From positions 372,001 to 436,000 of the forward strand of contig NKIH01000002.1 of the NCBI GenBank assembly GCA_002255925.1: DNA of 64,000 bases. Direction: 5' to 3'. Within the stretch, counting starts at the first letter, position 1; each line of letters opens with the position of its first letter. The notes under the pieces are model-generated. The model had not been told where the DNA came from. It ran no database searches and saw nothing but the letters and a program-made list of their open reading frames with translations. The stretch comes from Burkholderiales bacterium PBB6 (lineage in GTDB: Bacteria > Pseudomonadota > Gammaproteobacteria > Burkholderiales > Burkholderiaceae_C). A program made the position numbers and the translations under genes. Below, piece by piece: positions 36,619 to 45,820 of this stretch.

Positions 36619-37181
36619 GGCGTAATTCCCTTGGCTTTCAATGCTTTAGCGAGCGCGTGGACGGCGCGGGAGCAATGCGTTTTCACGCTGCCTTCCGAGC
36701 AACCCATGGCGGCGGCCGTCTCTGCGACGTCCATTTCCTCCCAGTAACGCAGCAGGAACGCTTCCCGTTGACGTCCCGGCAGTTGAGCGATCTCAGATTC
36801 GATCAAAAGCAATATTTGTTCCCTTCCGACCGTGTCGGCGGCGCTCTCGGCGCCCATGCTGCCCTCGATGGTTTCAAGCATCTCCAGCAGGTCGAAGTCG
36901 CCGTCCTCGTCGCTGCCTTCGAACTCCGACATGTTCTGCATGACGCCCCGGCGCACCTTCTGGCGCCGGAACCAGTCCATCGTGGCGTTCGACAGGATGC
37001 GCTGAAACACCAGCGGCAACTCCGCCGCCGGTCGGTCGGCGTACTTCTCGGCCAGCCGGATCATGGCGTCCTGAACGATGTCAAGTGCCGCATCTTCGTC
37101 ACGCACCGTGTAGACGGTGCGCTTGAAGGCGCGCTTTTCGACGCTCTTGAGGAAGTCGGAGAGTTCTTTGTCAGTGGCCAA
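36615..37181 (-). CDS. ECF-type RNA polymerase sigma factor
   Basis: A 188-residue sigma-70 family factor with only regions 2 and 4. Region 2 is DEDAALDIVQDAMIRLAEKY through LSNATMDWFRRQK near 27-72; region 4 is LPGRQREAFLLRYWEEMDVAETAAAMGCSEGSVKTHCSRA near 133-172, with the helix-turn-helix. An acidic linker (SEFEGSDEDGDFDLLE) lies between. It is the first gene of an operon with DUF3619, DUF3106 and RDD genes. Its regulon and inducing signal are unknown. Divergent from ilvB with 248 bases between. Confidence 0.92.
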   Translation of the reverse strand: MATDKELSDFLKSVEKRAFKRTVYTVRDEDAALDIVQDAMIRLAEKYADRPAAELPLVFQRILSNATMDWFRRQKVRRGVMQNMSEFEGSDEDGDFDLLEMLETIEGSMGAESAADTVGREQILLLIESEIAQLPGRQREAFLLRYWEEMDVAETAAAMGCSEGSVKTHCSRAVHALAKALKAKGITP

Positions 37182-37429
37182 GGGGTGGGCGAGGCGTGAT
37201 GCGCTCGACGGGAAACGCGCCGGATTATGTCACCGTGCACCACAAGGGAACGAAAAGCGCCCATAAGAATGCAATAATGCTGCTTCGCACAATTAGCGAG
37301 TTGATCTTAAGGCCGCCCCGACCGCGGGTGTCGGCAGTTGTTGATCGCGCAGGTTCCGATTCCGCCTCACGAGGGCGCGAGAAGGGGCACCGAAGGTTTT
37401 TCGTCAGAGAAATTCACAGAGGTTCGAAA

Positions 37430-39214
37430 ATGGACATGTCTGCCGCGGATTCCAGACGCGCCGCCACGGCGCAGCCGCAAACCAATTCCCACGCCACCGC
37501 CAAGGAGCCCAACGGCTCCCAGATTCTCGTGCGCTGCCTGCAGGCCGAGAACGTCAAGTACATCTGGGGTTACCCGGGTGGCTCGGTGCTCTACATCTAC
37601 GACGCGCTCTACGAGCAGGAAACCATCCAGCACGTGCTCGTCCGCCATGAGCAAGCCGCCGTGCATGCCGCTGACGGCTACGCCCGTGCCACCGGCGATG
37701 TCGGTGTGGCGCTGGTCACGTCCGGCCCGGGTGTCACGAATGCCGTGACCGGCATCGCCACCGCGTACATGGACTCCATCCCGATGGTGATCATCACCGG
37801 GCAGGTGCCAACGCCGGCCATCGGCCTTGATGCCTTCCAGGAGTGCGACACCGTCGGCATCACCCGCCCGATCGTCAAGCACAACTTCCTGGTGAAGGAT
37901 GTTCGCGACCTGGCCAGCACGCTGAAGAAGGCTTTCCACATTGCCCGCACCGGTCGTCCCGGTCCGGTCGTGGTCGACATCCCGAAGGATGTCTCGCTGA
38001 AGACCGCGCCCTATCATTACCCGGACCATGTCGAGATGCGCTCGTACAACCCGGTGAAGAAGGGCCACGGCGGGCAGATTCGCAAGGCCGTGCAGCTGCT
38101 GCTGGGCGCCAAGCGCCCGTACATCTACACCGGCGGCGGCGTGATCCTCGGCAACGCCACGGCAGAGCTGCGCGAGTTGTGCGACATGCTGGGCTTCCCG
38201 GTCACCAACACGCTGATGGGCCTGGGCGCCACGGCGGCGTCTGACCCGAAGTTCCTGGGCATGCTGGGCATGCACGGCACCTACGAAGCCAACATGACGA
38301 TGCAGAACTGCGACGTCCTGCTGGCGGTGGGCGCCCGTTTTGATGACCGCGTGATCGGCAACCCGAAGCACTTCGCATCGGTGGAGCGCAAGATCATCCA
38401 CATCGACATCGATCCGTCGTCCATCTCCAAGCGCGTGAAGGTCGACATTCCGATCGTCGGCGACGTGAAGGATGTGCTGCAGGAGATGATCTCCCAGGTC
38501 CGCGAGGCGCAAGCCAAGCCGGATTCGGCCGTGATCTCCCAGTGGTGGAGCCAGGTCAACGAGTGGCGCAAGCGCGACTGCCTGAAGTTCAAGCTCAGCC
38601 CGGACGTGATCAAGCCGCAACAGGTGGTCGAGACCCTGTGGGAGATGACCCGCGGCACCGACGCCTACGTCACCTCCGACGTCGGTCAGCACCAGATGTG
38701 GGCCGCGCAGTACTACCGCTTCGAAGAGCCGCGTCGCTGGATCAACTCCGGCGGCCTGGGCACGATGGGCGTGGGCCTGCCGTACGCGATGGGCATCAAG
38801 CTGGCCAAGCCGGACGCGGACGTGTTCTGCATCACCGGTGAAGGCTCGATCCAGATGAACATCCAGGAGCTCTCCACCTGCCAGCAGTACAAGACGCCGG
38901 TGAAGGTGATTGCCCTGAACAACCGCTACCTGGGCATGGTGCGTCAGTGGCAGGAACTGGATTACCAGGGCCGCTACTCGCACAGCTACATGGACGCGCT
39001 GCCTGACTTCGTCAAGCTGGCCGAGGCCTATGGCCACATCGGCTTGAAGATCGAGAAGCCGTCCGAGGTGGAGCCGGCCCTGCGCGAGATGATTCGCATC
39101 AAGGACCGCACCGTGTTCCTCGACGTGCGCACCGATCAGACGGAAAACGTCTGGCCGATGGTCAAGGCAGGCAAGGGCATCTCCGAGATGCTGCTGGGAT
39201 CAGAGGATCTGTGA
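37430..39214 (+). CDS. ilvB: Acetolactate synthase large subunit
   Basis: Thiamine-diphosphate enzyme that condenses two pyruvates to acetolactate (or pyruvate plus 2-ketobutyrate to acetohydroxybutyrate), the committed step of branched-chain amino-acid synthesis. 594 residues. The ThDP-activating Glu is in VRHEQAAVHAADGYARA near residue 75; the ThDP-binding motif GEGSIQMNIQELSTCQQY...NN is near 470-500. ATG 37430 has AGAGG upstream. The frame is open back to 37196, but that part is not family-like. It is followed by ilvN after an unusually long 159-base gap with hairpins. Confidence 0.95.
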   Translation: MDMSAADSRRAATAQPQTNSHATAKEPNGSQILVRCLQAENVKYIWGYPGGSVLYIYDALYEQETIQHVLVRHEQAAVHAADGYARATGDVGVALVTSGPGVTNAVTGIATAYMDSIPMVIITGQVPTPAIGLDAFQECDTVGITRPIVKHNFLVKDVRDLASTLKKAFHIARTGRPGPVVVDIPKDVSLKTAPYHYPDHVEMRSYNPVKKGHGGQIRKAVQLLLGAKRPYIYTGGGVILGNATAELRELCDMLGFPVTNTLMGLGATAASDPKFLGMLGMHGTYEANMTMQNCDVLLAVGARFDDRVIGNPKHFASVERKIIHIDIDPSSISKRVKVDIPIVGDVKDVLQEMISQVREAQAKPDSAVISQWWSQVNEWRKRDCLKFKLSPDVIKPQQVVETLWEMTRGTDAYVTSDVGQHQMWAAQYYRFEEPRRWINSGGLGTMGVGLPYAMGIKLAKPDADVFCITGEGSIQMNIQELSTCQQYKTPVKVIALNNRYLGMVRQWQELDYQGRYSHSYMDALPDFVKLAEAYGHIGLKIEKPSEVEPALREMIRIKDRTVFLDVRTDQTENVWPMVKAGKGISEMLLGSEDL

Positions 39215-39222
39215 TCGTTGAA

Positions 39223-39269
39223 GGTCTGCAGGGCCGACGTCGTTACCGCGACGCCAGCAGCTGCAGGCC
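39223..39269 (+). promoter_or_regulatory. Extended stem-loop I in the ilvB-ilvN gap
   Basis: A 9-bp outer stem (39223-39231 with 39261-39269, one G-T pair) encloses an inner hairpin CGTCG-TTACCG-CGACG at 39238-39253. The hexaloop TTACCG is the same as in the second hairpin at 39328-39345. It begins eight bases after the ilvB stop. It could terminate, stabilise or regulate the ilvBN message. Confidence 0.55.
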
Positions 39270-39327
39270 GGACACCCTCACAGCCCTGATCATTTGATTC
39301 CCTGGTTCACACGGGGTGGTCAAGGTG

Positions 39328-39345
39328 CAGTGGTTACCGCCACTG
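39328..39345 (+). promoter_or_regulatory. Hairpin II in the ilvB-ilvN gap
   Basis: CAGTGG-TTACCG-CCACTG, a 6-bp stem with loop TTACCG, 18 bases before the ilvN ribosome site. Outer segments CCTGG (39301-39305) and CCAGG (39361-39365) can pair, and the latter overlaps the Shine-Dalgarno AGGAG (39363-39367). Confidence 0.5.
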
Positions 39346-39373
39346 GGCCGAAGAGCCATCCCAGGAGATATCC

Positions 39374-40944
<1,571 letters not shown>

Positions 40945-40972
40945 TCGAGCCGGCTTGTCCGGTCTGACCTCG

Positions 40973-40994
40973 AGCCGCCTCCGGGCGGCTTTTT
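40973..40994 (+). terminator. Intrinsic terminator after ilvC
   Basis: A 7-bp stem (40973-40979 with 40984-40990) with a TCCG loop, followed by T5. The stem-loop is identical to that after the fumarase gene at 4484-4506. Confidence 0.92.
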
Positions 40995-41045
40995 ACTTGG
41001 TGCGGTGAGGTATCCTCAGCGCATCGATCGAACCTTTCCTGGTCC

Positions 41046-41882
41046 ATGAGCAGCAACGAACCCGAAATTTCTGACGACGACAACGAGCTGGAAGTGGTGT
41101 CCACCCCGCGGCCGCGCCGCAAAGGCATCTACATCCTGCCCAACCTGTTCACGTTGGCAGCGTTGTTTGGCGGCTTCTACGCCATCGTCATGGCCATGAA
41201 TGGCCGTTTCGAGCAGGCCGCCATCGGCATCTTTTGCGCCATGGTGCTGGACAGTCTGGACGGCCGCGTGGCCCGCATGACCAACACCCAGAGCGCGTTC
41301 GGCGAGCAGATGGACAGCCTGTCCGACATGGTCAGCTTCGGTGCCGCGCCTGCGCTCATCATCTACGAGTGGGCCTTGAAGGGCCTGGGCAAGGCCGGCT
41401 GGATTGCCGCATTCGTGTACTGCGCCTGTGCTGCCCTGCGGCTGGCGCGCTTCAACACCAACATCGGCATCGTCGACAAGCGCTTCTTCCAGGGCATGCC
41501 CAGCCCGGCCGCCGCGGCGATGCTGGTTGGCTTCATCTGGGTGGCTGATGACGCCGGCTTGAAGGATGTGTACGCGCTGCCGGTCTGGCCGTGGGTGGCT
41601 TTTGCCTTTGCGCTGTATGCCGGCTTGACGATGGTCACCAACGTGCCGTTCTACAGCTTCAAGGACGTGAGCCTCAAGCGCACGGTGCCTTTCGCGGTGA
41701 TCGTGCTGATTGCGCTGGGCATCGCGGTGATCAACCTGCACGTGCCCGGCATGCTGTTCGGCCTGTTCTGCATCTACGGCCTGTCCGGCTACGGCGTGTA
41801 CGTGTGGCGACGCATGAAGGGCCGCCCGGTGAGCGTGATTGCCACGTCGACTGACGAGCCCGACGAGCGCGGTTTGCACTGA
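41046..41882 (+). CDS. pssA: CDP-diacylglycerol-serine O-phosphatidyltransferase
   Basis: Membrane enzyme that makes phosphatidylserine, the precursor of phosphatidylethanolamine, from CDP-diacylglycerol and serine. 278 residues with eight or so hydrophobic helices. The CDP-alcohol phosphotransferase motif is complete: DSLDGRVARMTN...FGEQMDSLSD near residues 75-100, that is D-x2-D-G-x2-A-R-x8-G-x3-D-x3-D. It has an acidic N-terminal extension. It lies between ilvC and leuA. An 11-base tandem repeat covers its stop codon, and the leuA leader starts 33 bases later. Confidence 0.95.
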   Translation: MSSNEPEISDDDNELEVVSTPRPRRKGIYILPNLFTLAALFGGFYAIVMAMNGRFEQAAIGIFCAMVLDSLDGRVARMTNTQSAFGEQMDSLSDMVSFGAAPALIIYEWALKGLGKAGWIAAFVYCACAALRLARFNTNIGIVDKRFFQGMPSPAAAAMLVGFIWVADDAGLKDVYALPVWPWVAFAFALYAGLTMVTNVPFYSFKDVSLKRTVPFAVIVLIALGIAVINLHVPGMLFGLFCIYGLSGYGVYVWRRMKGRPVSVIATSTDEPDERGLH

Positions 41883-41895
41883 AATTTGCACTGAA
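41873..41895. repeat. Tandem 11-bp repeat over the pssA stop
   Basis: TTTGCACTGAA occurs at 41873-41883 and again at 41885-41895, a 12-base period. The first copy encodes the last codons and stop of pssA; the second lies at the -20 to -30 position relative to the leader of leuA. It could be a chance duplication or a regulator site. Confidence 0.6.
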
Positions 41896-41899
41896 CTTG

Positions 41900-41908
41900 T
41901 GCTACATT
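41900..41908 (+). promoter_or_regulatory. Candidate extended -10 promoter of the leuA leader
   Basis: TG-C-TACATT fits an extended -10 element. No good -35 is present at 17 bases (TGAAAT). The predicted start of transcription is close to the leader-peptide ATG at 41915, so the leader could be translated from a leaderless transcript. Confidence 0.4.
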
Positions 41909-41914
41909 AGAAGC

Positions 41915-41980
41915 ATGTTCTCGAACGTCTGCACCACTCTGTCGCTAATTGCGGCCCTAGGTTCCACCTGGGCTGAGTGA
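41915..41980 (+). CDS. leuA leader peptide
   Basis: A 21-codon open frame in the 213-base gap before leuA. It starts MFSNVCTTL and ends with a Trp-Ala-Glu-stop. Leucine codons are at positions 9 (CTG), 11 (CTA) and 15 (CTA); CTA is very rare in this GC-rich sequence, so two in five codons is striking. Segment 41952-41957, at the second CTA, can pair with 42003-42008, which competes with an antiterminator pairing. An intrinsic terminator follows at 42033-42074. The layout is that of a ribosome-mediated attenuator sensing leucyl-tRNA. No strong Shine-Dalgarno is seen. Confidence 0.7.
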   Translation: MFSNVCTTLSLIAALGSTWAE

Positions 41981-42041
41981 TCGCACGCACCTGAACATCG
42001 CCGGGCTGGTCCCGAGCAAGTTTCCTCCGATCAACGGCCCG
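41955..42041 (+). promoter_or_regulatory. Alternative leader RNA pairings of leuA
   Basis: Three competing pairings are visible. A pause-type hairpin (41955-41957 with 41970-41972 plus 41959-41962 with 41966-41969) lies over the second CTA codon. Segment 41952-41957 can pair with 42003-42008. Segment 42002-42008 can pair instead with 42035-42041 (7 bp, one G-T pair), which removes the 5' arm of the terminator. Confidence 0.6.
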
Positions 42042-42074
42042 CATTGCGTACAGCAGCGGGCCGTTTTTGTTTTT
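42033..42074 (+). terminator. Attenuator terminator before leuA
   Basis: A 10-bp perfect stem (42033-42042 with 42056-42065) is followed by TTTTTGTTTTT, ending only 21 bases before the leuA ATG. It sits after the leader peptide and cannot serve pssA alone, whose stop is 150 bases upstream. Confidence 0.9.
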
Positions 42075-42095
42075 GCAGCCAAACGAAAGAAGCAC

Positions 42096-43637
42096 ATGGC
42101 CGACAAGCTGATCATTTTCGACACCACCTTGCGCGACGGCGAACAGTCGCCCGGCGCCTCCATGACGCGCGATGAAAAGCTGCGCATCGCTCGCCAACTG
42201 GAGCGACTGCGCGTGGACGTGATCGAAGCCGGTTTTGCGGCATCGTCCAACGGCGATTTCGAAGCGGTCAAGCTGATTGCCGACAACATCCGTGAATCCA
42301 CGGTTTGCTCGCTGGCCCGTGCCAATGACCGCGACATCGCCCGTGCTGCCGAAGCCCTCAAGGGCGCGGCGCAGGCCCGCATCCACACCTTCATCGCCAC
42401 CAGTGCCCTGCACATGGAGAAGAAGCTGCGCATGACGCCGGACCAGGTGCTGGAGCAGGCCCGCCAATCGGTGCGTTTCGCCCGGAACCTGTGCGGCGAC
42501 ATCGAGTTCTCGCCGGAAGACGGCTACCGCTCGGATGTCGACTTCCTCTGCCGCGTGCTGGAAGCCGTGATCAACGAAGGCGCCACGACCCTGAACATTC
42601 CGGACACGGTGGGCTACGCCATTCCGGAGTTGTATGGCGATTTCATCCGCACCCTGCGTGAGCGCGTGCCGAACTCCGACAAGGCGATCTGGAGCGTGCA
42701 CTGCCACAACGACCTGGGCATGGCGGTTGCCAACTCGCTGGCCGGTGTGAAGATCGGCGGTGCCCGCCAGATCGAATGCACGATCAACGGCCTGGGCGAG
42801 CGTGCTGGCAATTGCGCACTTGAAGAAGTGGTGATGGCCTTGCGCACCCGCCGCGACTATTTCGGTCTGGACGTGGGCATTGATGCCAGCCAGATCGTGC
42901 CGGCTTCGCGCATGGTGAGCCAGACCACCGGTTTCGTGGTGCAGCCTAACAAGGCCGTGGTGGGGGCGAACGCCTTCGCCCACGCGTCCGGCATTCACCA
43001 GGACGGCGTGCTGAAGGCCCGCGACACCTACGAGATCATGCGCGCGGAAGACGTGGGCTGGTCGGCCAACAAGATCGTGCTGGGCAAGCTGTCGGGCCGC
43101 AACGCGTTCAAGCAGCGCTTGCAAGAGCTGGGCGTGTCGCTGGCGTCGGAGGCTGAAGTCAATGCAGCGTTTGCACGCTTCAAGGACCTGGCCGACCGCA
43201 AGAGCGAGATCTTTGACGAAGACATCATCGCGCTGGTGGGTGATGAAAGCGTCTCGGCCGAGCAGGAGCATTTCCGCTTCCTGTCGCTGTCGCAGCGTTC
43301 GGAAACGGGTGAGCGTCCGCATGCCCGGGTCACGTTCTCCGTGGGTGCCAACGAGTTCACCACCGAGAGCGATGGCAACGGTCCGGTGGACGCGAGCCTG
43401 AAGGCGATCGAATCCCAGGTGCAAAGTGGCGCTGAAATGCTGCTGTATTCCGTCAATGCCATCACGTCCGGAAGCACAGAATCGCAGGGCGAGGTGACGG
43501 TTCGGCTGCAGCATGGTGGCCGGGTGGTGAACGGCGTTGGTGCCGACCCTGATATCGTCATCGCGTCAGCCAAGGCTTACCTGTCGGCGCTGAACAAGCT
43601 CCACGGCAACGTTGATCGGGTGGCCGCCCAAGGCTGA
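42096..43637 (+). CDS. leuA: 2-isopropylmalate synthase
   Basis: First committed enzyme of leucine synthesis, condensing acetyl-CoA with 2-ketoisovalerate. 513 residues, the E. coli-type length with a C-terminal LeuA allosteric domain for leucine feedback. The N-terminal [16 protein letters not shown] has the metal- and substrate-binding Arg-Asp; [16 protein letters not shown] near residue 202 carries the metal-ligand histidines; [14 protein letters not shown] follows. The ribosome site is a weak GAAAGAAG. Expression is probably controlled by the leader attenuator directly upstream. It is followed by its own strong terminator; leuBCD are not in the window. Confidence 0.96.
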   Translation: MADKLIIFDTTLRDGEQSPGASMTRDEKLRIARQLERLRVDVIEAGFAASSNGDFEAVKLIADNIRESTVCSLARANDRDIARAAEALKGAAQARIHTFIATSALHMEKKLRMTPDQVLEQARQSVRFARNLCGDIEFSPEDGYRSDVDFLCRVLEAVINEGATTLNIPDTVGYAIPELYGDFIRTLRERVPNSDKAIWSVHCHNDLGMAVANSLAGVKIGGARQIECTINGLGERAGNCALEEVVMALRTRRDYFGLDVGIDASQIVPASRMVSQTTGFVVQPNKAVVGANAFAHASGIHQDGVLKARDTYEIMRAEDVGWSANKIVLGKLSGRNAFKQRLQELGVSLASEAEVNAAFARFKDLADRKSEIFDEDIIALVGDESVSAEQEHFRFLSLSQRSETGERPHARVTFSVGANEFTTESDGNGPVDASLKAIESQVQSGAEMLLYSVNAITSGSTESQGEVTVRLQHGGRVVNGVGADPDIVIASAKAYLSALNKLHGNVDRVAAQG

Positions 43638-43683
43638 AGACCCGTCTCTGGAGGGGCAGGGCTAACCCTCTGCCCACTTTAGG

Positions 43684-43719
43684 AAAGACATGCAAGTTTT
43701 TGATCTTGCATGTCTTTTT
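43684..43719 (+). terminator. Intrinsic terminator after leuA
   Basis: A 13-bp perfect stem (43684-43696 with 43705-43717) with a T-rich 8-base loop and a trailing T-run, 46 bases after the leuA stop. A smaller GC hairpin (43654-43659 with 43670-43675) precedes it. Confidence 0.93.
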
Positions 43720-43771
43720 CGTTTCCAATAGACTCGGGACAACGTTGTTGGAGCGACGAAAGCTGTTGCAA

Positions 43772-44863
43772 ATGAATAAAACCGGAATGCGTGCCGCCTG
43801 GGCTTTCGTGCTGACCTGCACGATGTGCCTGTCTGCGGTCGAAGCTGCCTCAGCTGCCGCCCCCAAAAACACCCGCCAGAAGGCCGCCGCCGCGCCTGTG
43901 TCGAAGGTTGCGAAGGCCCCGGCCAAGTCCGCCAAGACCGCTGTTGCGCGCAAGCCGGTGGCTGTGAGCACCCGCTCGGTGGTGCGCAAGCCCGCCGTTC
44001 GTGCCGTGGCAGAACCCGCCCGCAGCTCCTTCGGCCAGATGTACGGCCTGCACGGCACGGCTGATCCGCTGGCCCTGAAGTCCAGCGTGGCGTTTGTGCT
44101 TGACCAGGACACCAACGAAATTCTGCTGAGCAAGAACTCGCAAGCCGTGTTGCCGATTGCCTCCATCACCAAGCTGATGACGGCGCTGGTCATCACCGAG
44201 GCGCACCAGTCGCTGGATGATGTGCTGTCGATCACCCAGGACGATGTGGACACCGAAAAGGGCAGCTCGTCGCGTCTGCAGGTGGGCACACAGCTCACCC
44301 GCGGTGAAATGCTGCACCTGGCACTGATGTCGTCCGAGAACCGCGCAGCCAATGCCCTGGGGCGCAACTATCCGGGTGGCCTGGCCACCTTCGTGAACGC
44401 CATGAATGCCAAGGCCCGTGCCTTGAGCATGCACGACACGCGCTATGTCGAGCCGACCGGCTTGTCGAGCCAGAACCAATCGAGCGCGCGTGACCTGGCG
44501 GCCCTGGTGAAGACGGCCTACACCGTGCCCTTGATCCGCGAGTTGTCCACGTCGCCGGAATACCAGGTGTCGGTGGGTTCGCGCCAGCTGCAGTACCACA
44601 CCACCAACCGTCTGGTGAAGAGCCCGGAGTGGGACATCGGCCTGCAGAAGACCGGCTACATCAGCGAGGCCGGCCAGTGTCTGGTCATGCAGGCGCGCCT
44701 GGCTGGCCGCAAGCTCATCCTGGTGCTGCTAGATTCGGCTGGCAAGTATTCGCGCATCGGTGATGCCGAGCGCATCCGCAAGTGGCTGATCTCCAACCCG
44801 GTCACGCCGGTGGGCGCTTTGACGACGCCGCCTGCCGTGGTGGCTGTGCGAGTGGCCGGCTGA
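43772..44863 (+). CDS. pbpG: D-alanyl-D-alanine endopeptidase (PBP7 type)
   Basis: Periplasmic S11-family serine peptidase that cuts D-Ala-mDAP crosslinks in peptidoglycan. About 363 residues. A signal peptide (to about residue 30) is followed by a Lys/Ala/Pro/Val-rich linker of 60 residues, then the catalytic domain. The three penicillin-binding motifs are ASITKLMTA (SxxK) near 131, SSEN (SxN) near 189 and QKTGYI (KTG) near 294. ATG 43772 starts a clean signal peptide; the open frame upstream begins inside the leuA terminator. No C-terminal amphipathic anchor is seen, which favours PBP7 over PBP5. Confidence 0.88.
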   Translation: MNKTGMRAAWAFVLTCTMCLSAVEAASAAAPKNTRQKAAAAPVSKVAKAPAKSAKTAVARKPVAVSTRSVVRKPAVRAVAEPARSSFGQMYGLHGTADPLALKSSVAFVLDQDTNEILLSKNSQAVLPIASITKLMTALVITEAHQSLDDVLSITQDDVDTEKGSSSRLQVGTQLTRGEMLHLALMSSENRAANALGRNYPGGLATFVNAMNAKARALSMHDTRYVEPTGLSSQNQSSARDLAALVKTAYTVPLIRELSTSPEYQVSVGSRQLQYHTTNRLVKSPEWDIGLQKTGYISEAGQCLVMQARLAGRKLILVLLDSAGKYSRIGDAERIRKWLISNPVTPVGALTTPPAVVAVRVAG

Positions 44864-44884
44864 CACCAGCCGTCTGCGGACGTG

Positions 44885-44913
44885 AAAAAGGCAACCCTCG
44901 GGTTGCCTTTTTT
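44885..44913. terminator. Bidirectional intrinsic terminator
   Basis: A 12-bp stem (44885-44896 with 44901-44912) with a CTCG loop, A5 on the left and T6 on the right, between the PBP7 gene (+) and the IclR gene (-). Confidence 0.93.
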
Positions 44914-44944
44914 CATGGCGCGCCGCGCTTGTCGGCGCGTCGGC

Positions 44945-45721
44945 TCAGGGCGTTTGCCCCTGGTGCCCCAGTGACGCCGAGATGCTTGCCGCTGTGGCCT
45001 TGACCCGCTCCATCCAGGCTTCTTCCAGACGGTCGGCGGGCGACGAAATCGACAGGCCGGCGATCAGTTTGCCCTGGTCGTCGAAGATGCCGGCAGCCAT
45101 GCAACGCACGCCCAGCTCCAGCTCTTCGTCGTCGCGCGCCGCGGCCTGACGTCGAACCTGAGCCAGTTCGCGCTCGAGCGAGGGCAGGTCGGTCAGGCTG
45201 TTGCGGGTGTGTCCCGTCAGGCCGGTGCGGGTGGCGTAGGCGCGCACCCGTTGAGGATCGTCATAGGCCAGGAAGAGCTTGCCGACGGAGGTGAGGTGCA
45301 GCGGCGCCCGTCCGCCCACGGCACGCACCACCTGCATGCCTGATCGCTCGCTGTACGTGCGCTCGATGTAGACGATTTCATCGCCTTGCCGAACCGAGAG
45401 ATTGACCGGTTGGTGGGTGAGCTTGTGCAGCTCGCGCATCGGGCCGATGGCCGCGTCGCGCACATCCAGACGCGCCTTCACCAGGTTGCCCAATTCCAGC
45501 AGGCGCATACCCAAGCGGTAGCTTCCGGCCTCCGGGCGATCAACATAGCGGCCTGCTGCCAGGTCGTTCAAGATGCGGTGGGCCGTGGACGGGTGCAGCC
45601 CGGTGCGTTCGCTGAGGTCTTTGAGTGGCACTGGATCTTGATGGGCTGCCAGCACGTCGAGCAGTGAAAAGGCACGCGCCAGCACCTGGATGCTGGGGGT
45701 TTGTGAGTCCTTCTTGGTCAT
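44945..45721 (-). CDS. IclR-family transcriptional regulator
   Basis: A 258-residue regulator. The N-terminal winged helix (QVLARAFSLLDVLAAHQDPVPLKDLSERTGLHPSTAHRILNDL) binds DNA, and the C-terminal IclR effector domain has the typical GGRAPLHLTSVGKLFLAY and CMAAGIFDDQGKLIAGLSIS segments. IclR proteins usually respond to small organic acids and control their catabolism. There is no catabolic operon beside it, so its target is elsewhere; the effector is unknown. It is monocistronic and ends at the shared terminator. Confidence 0.93.
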   Translation of the reverse strand: MTKKDSQTPSIQVLARAFSLLDVLAAHQDPVPLKDLSERTGLHPSTAHRILNDLAAGRYVDRPEAGSYRLGMRLLELGNLVKARLDVRDAAIGPMRELHKLTHQPVNLSVRQGDEIVYIERTYSERSGMQVVRAVGGRAPLHLTSVGKLFLAYDDPQRVRAYATRTGLTGHTRNSLTDLPSLERELAQVRRQAAARDDEELELGVRCMAAGIFDDQGKLIAGLSISSPADRLEEAWMERVKATAASISASLGHQGQTP

Positions 45722-45820
45722 GGGTATCGCCGATCTCAGTTCATTCTATTTTTGCATGGCGAAATGACTTGTGGCCATGTGGCGGCCAAAACGAAGCCAA
45801 CGACAACGATTGCAGACGCT

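Noticed and set aside
37196-37429. In-frame upstream extension of ilvB, including a Leu/Ile/Val-rich stretch from ATG 37277 (MLLRTISELILR)
   Set aside because: It could suggest a leader peptide, but the frame has no stop before ilvB and no terminator or alternative pairing was found; the Leu/Val content alone is not enough. The start at 37430 has the ribosome site.
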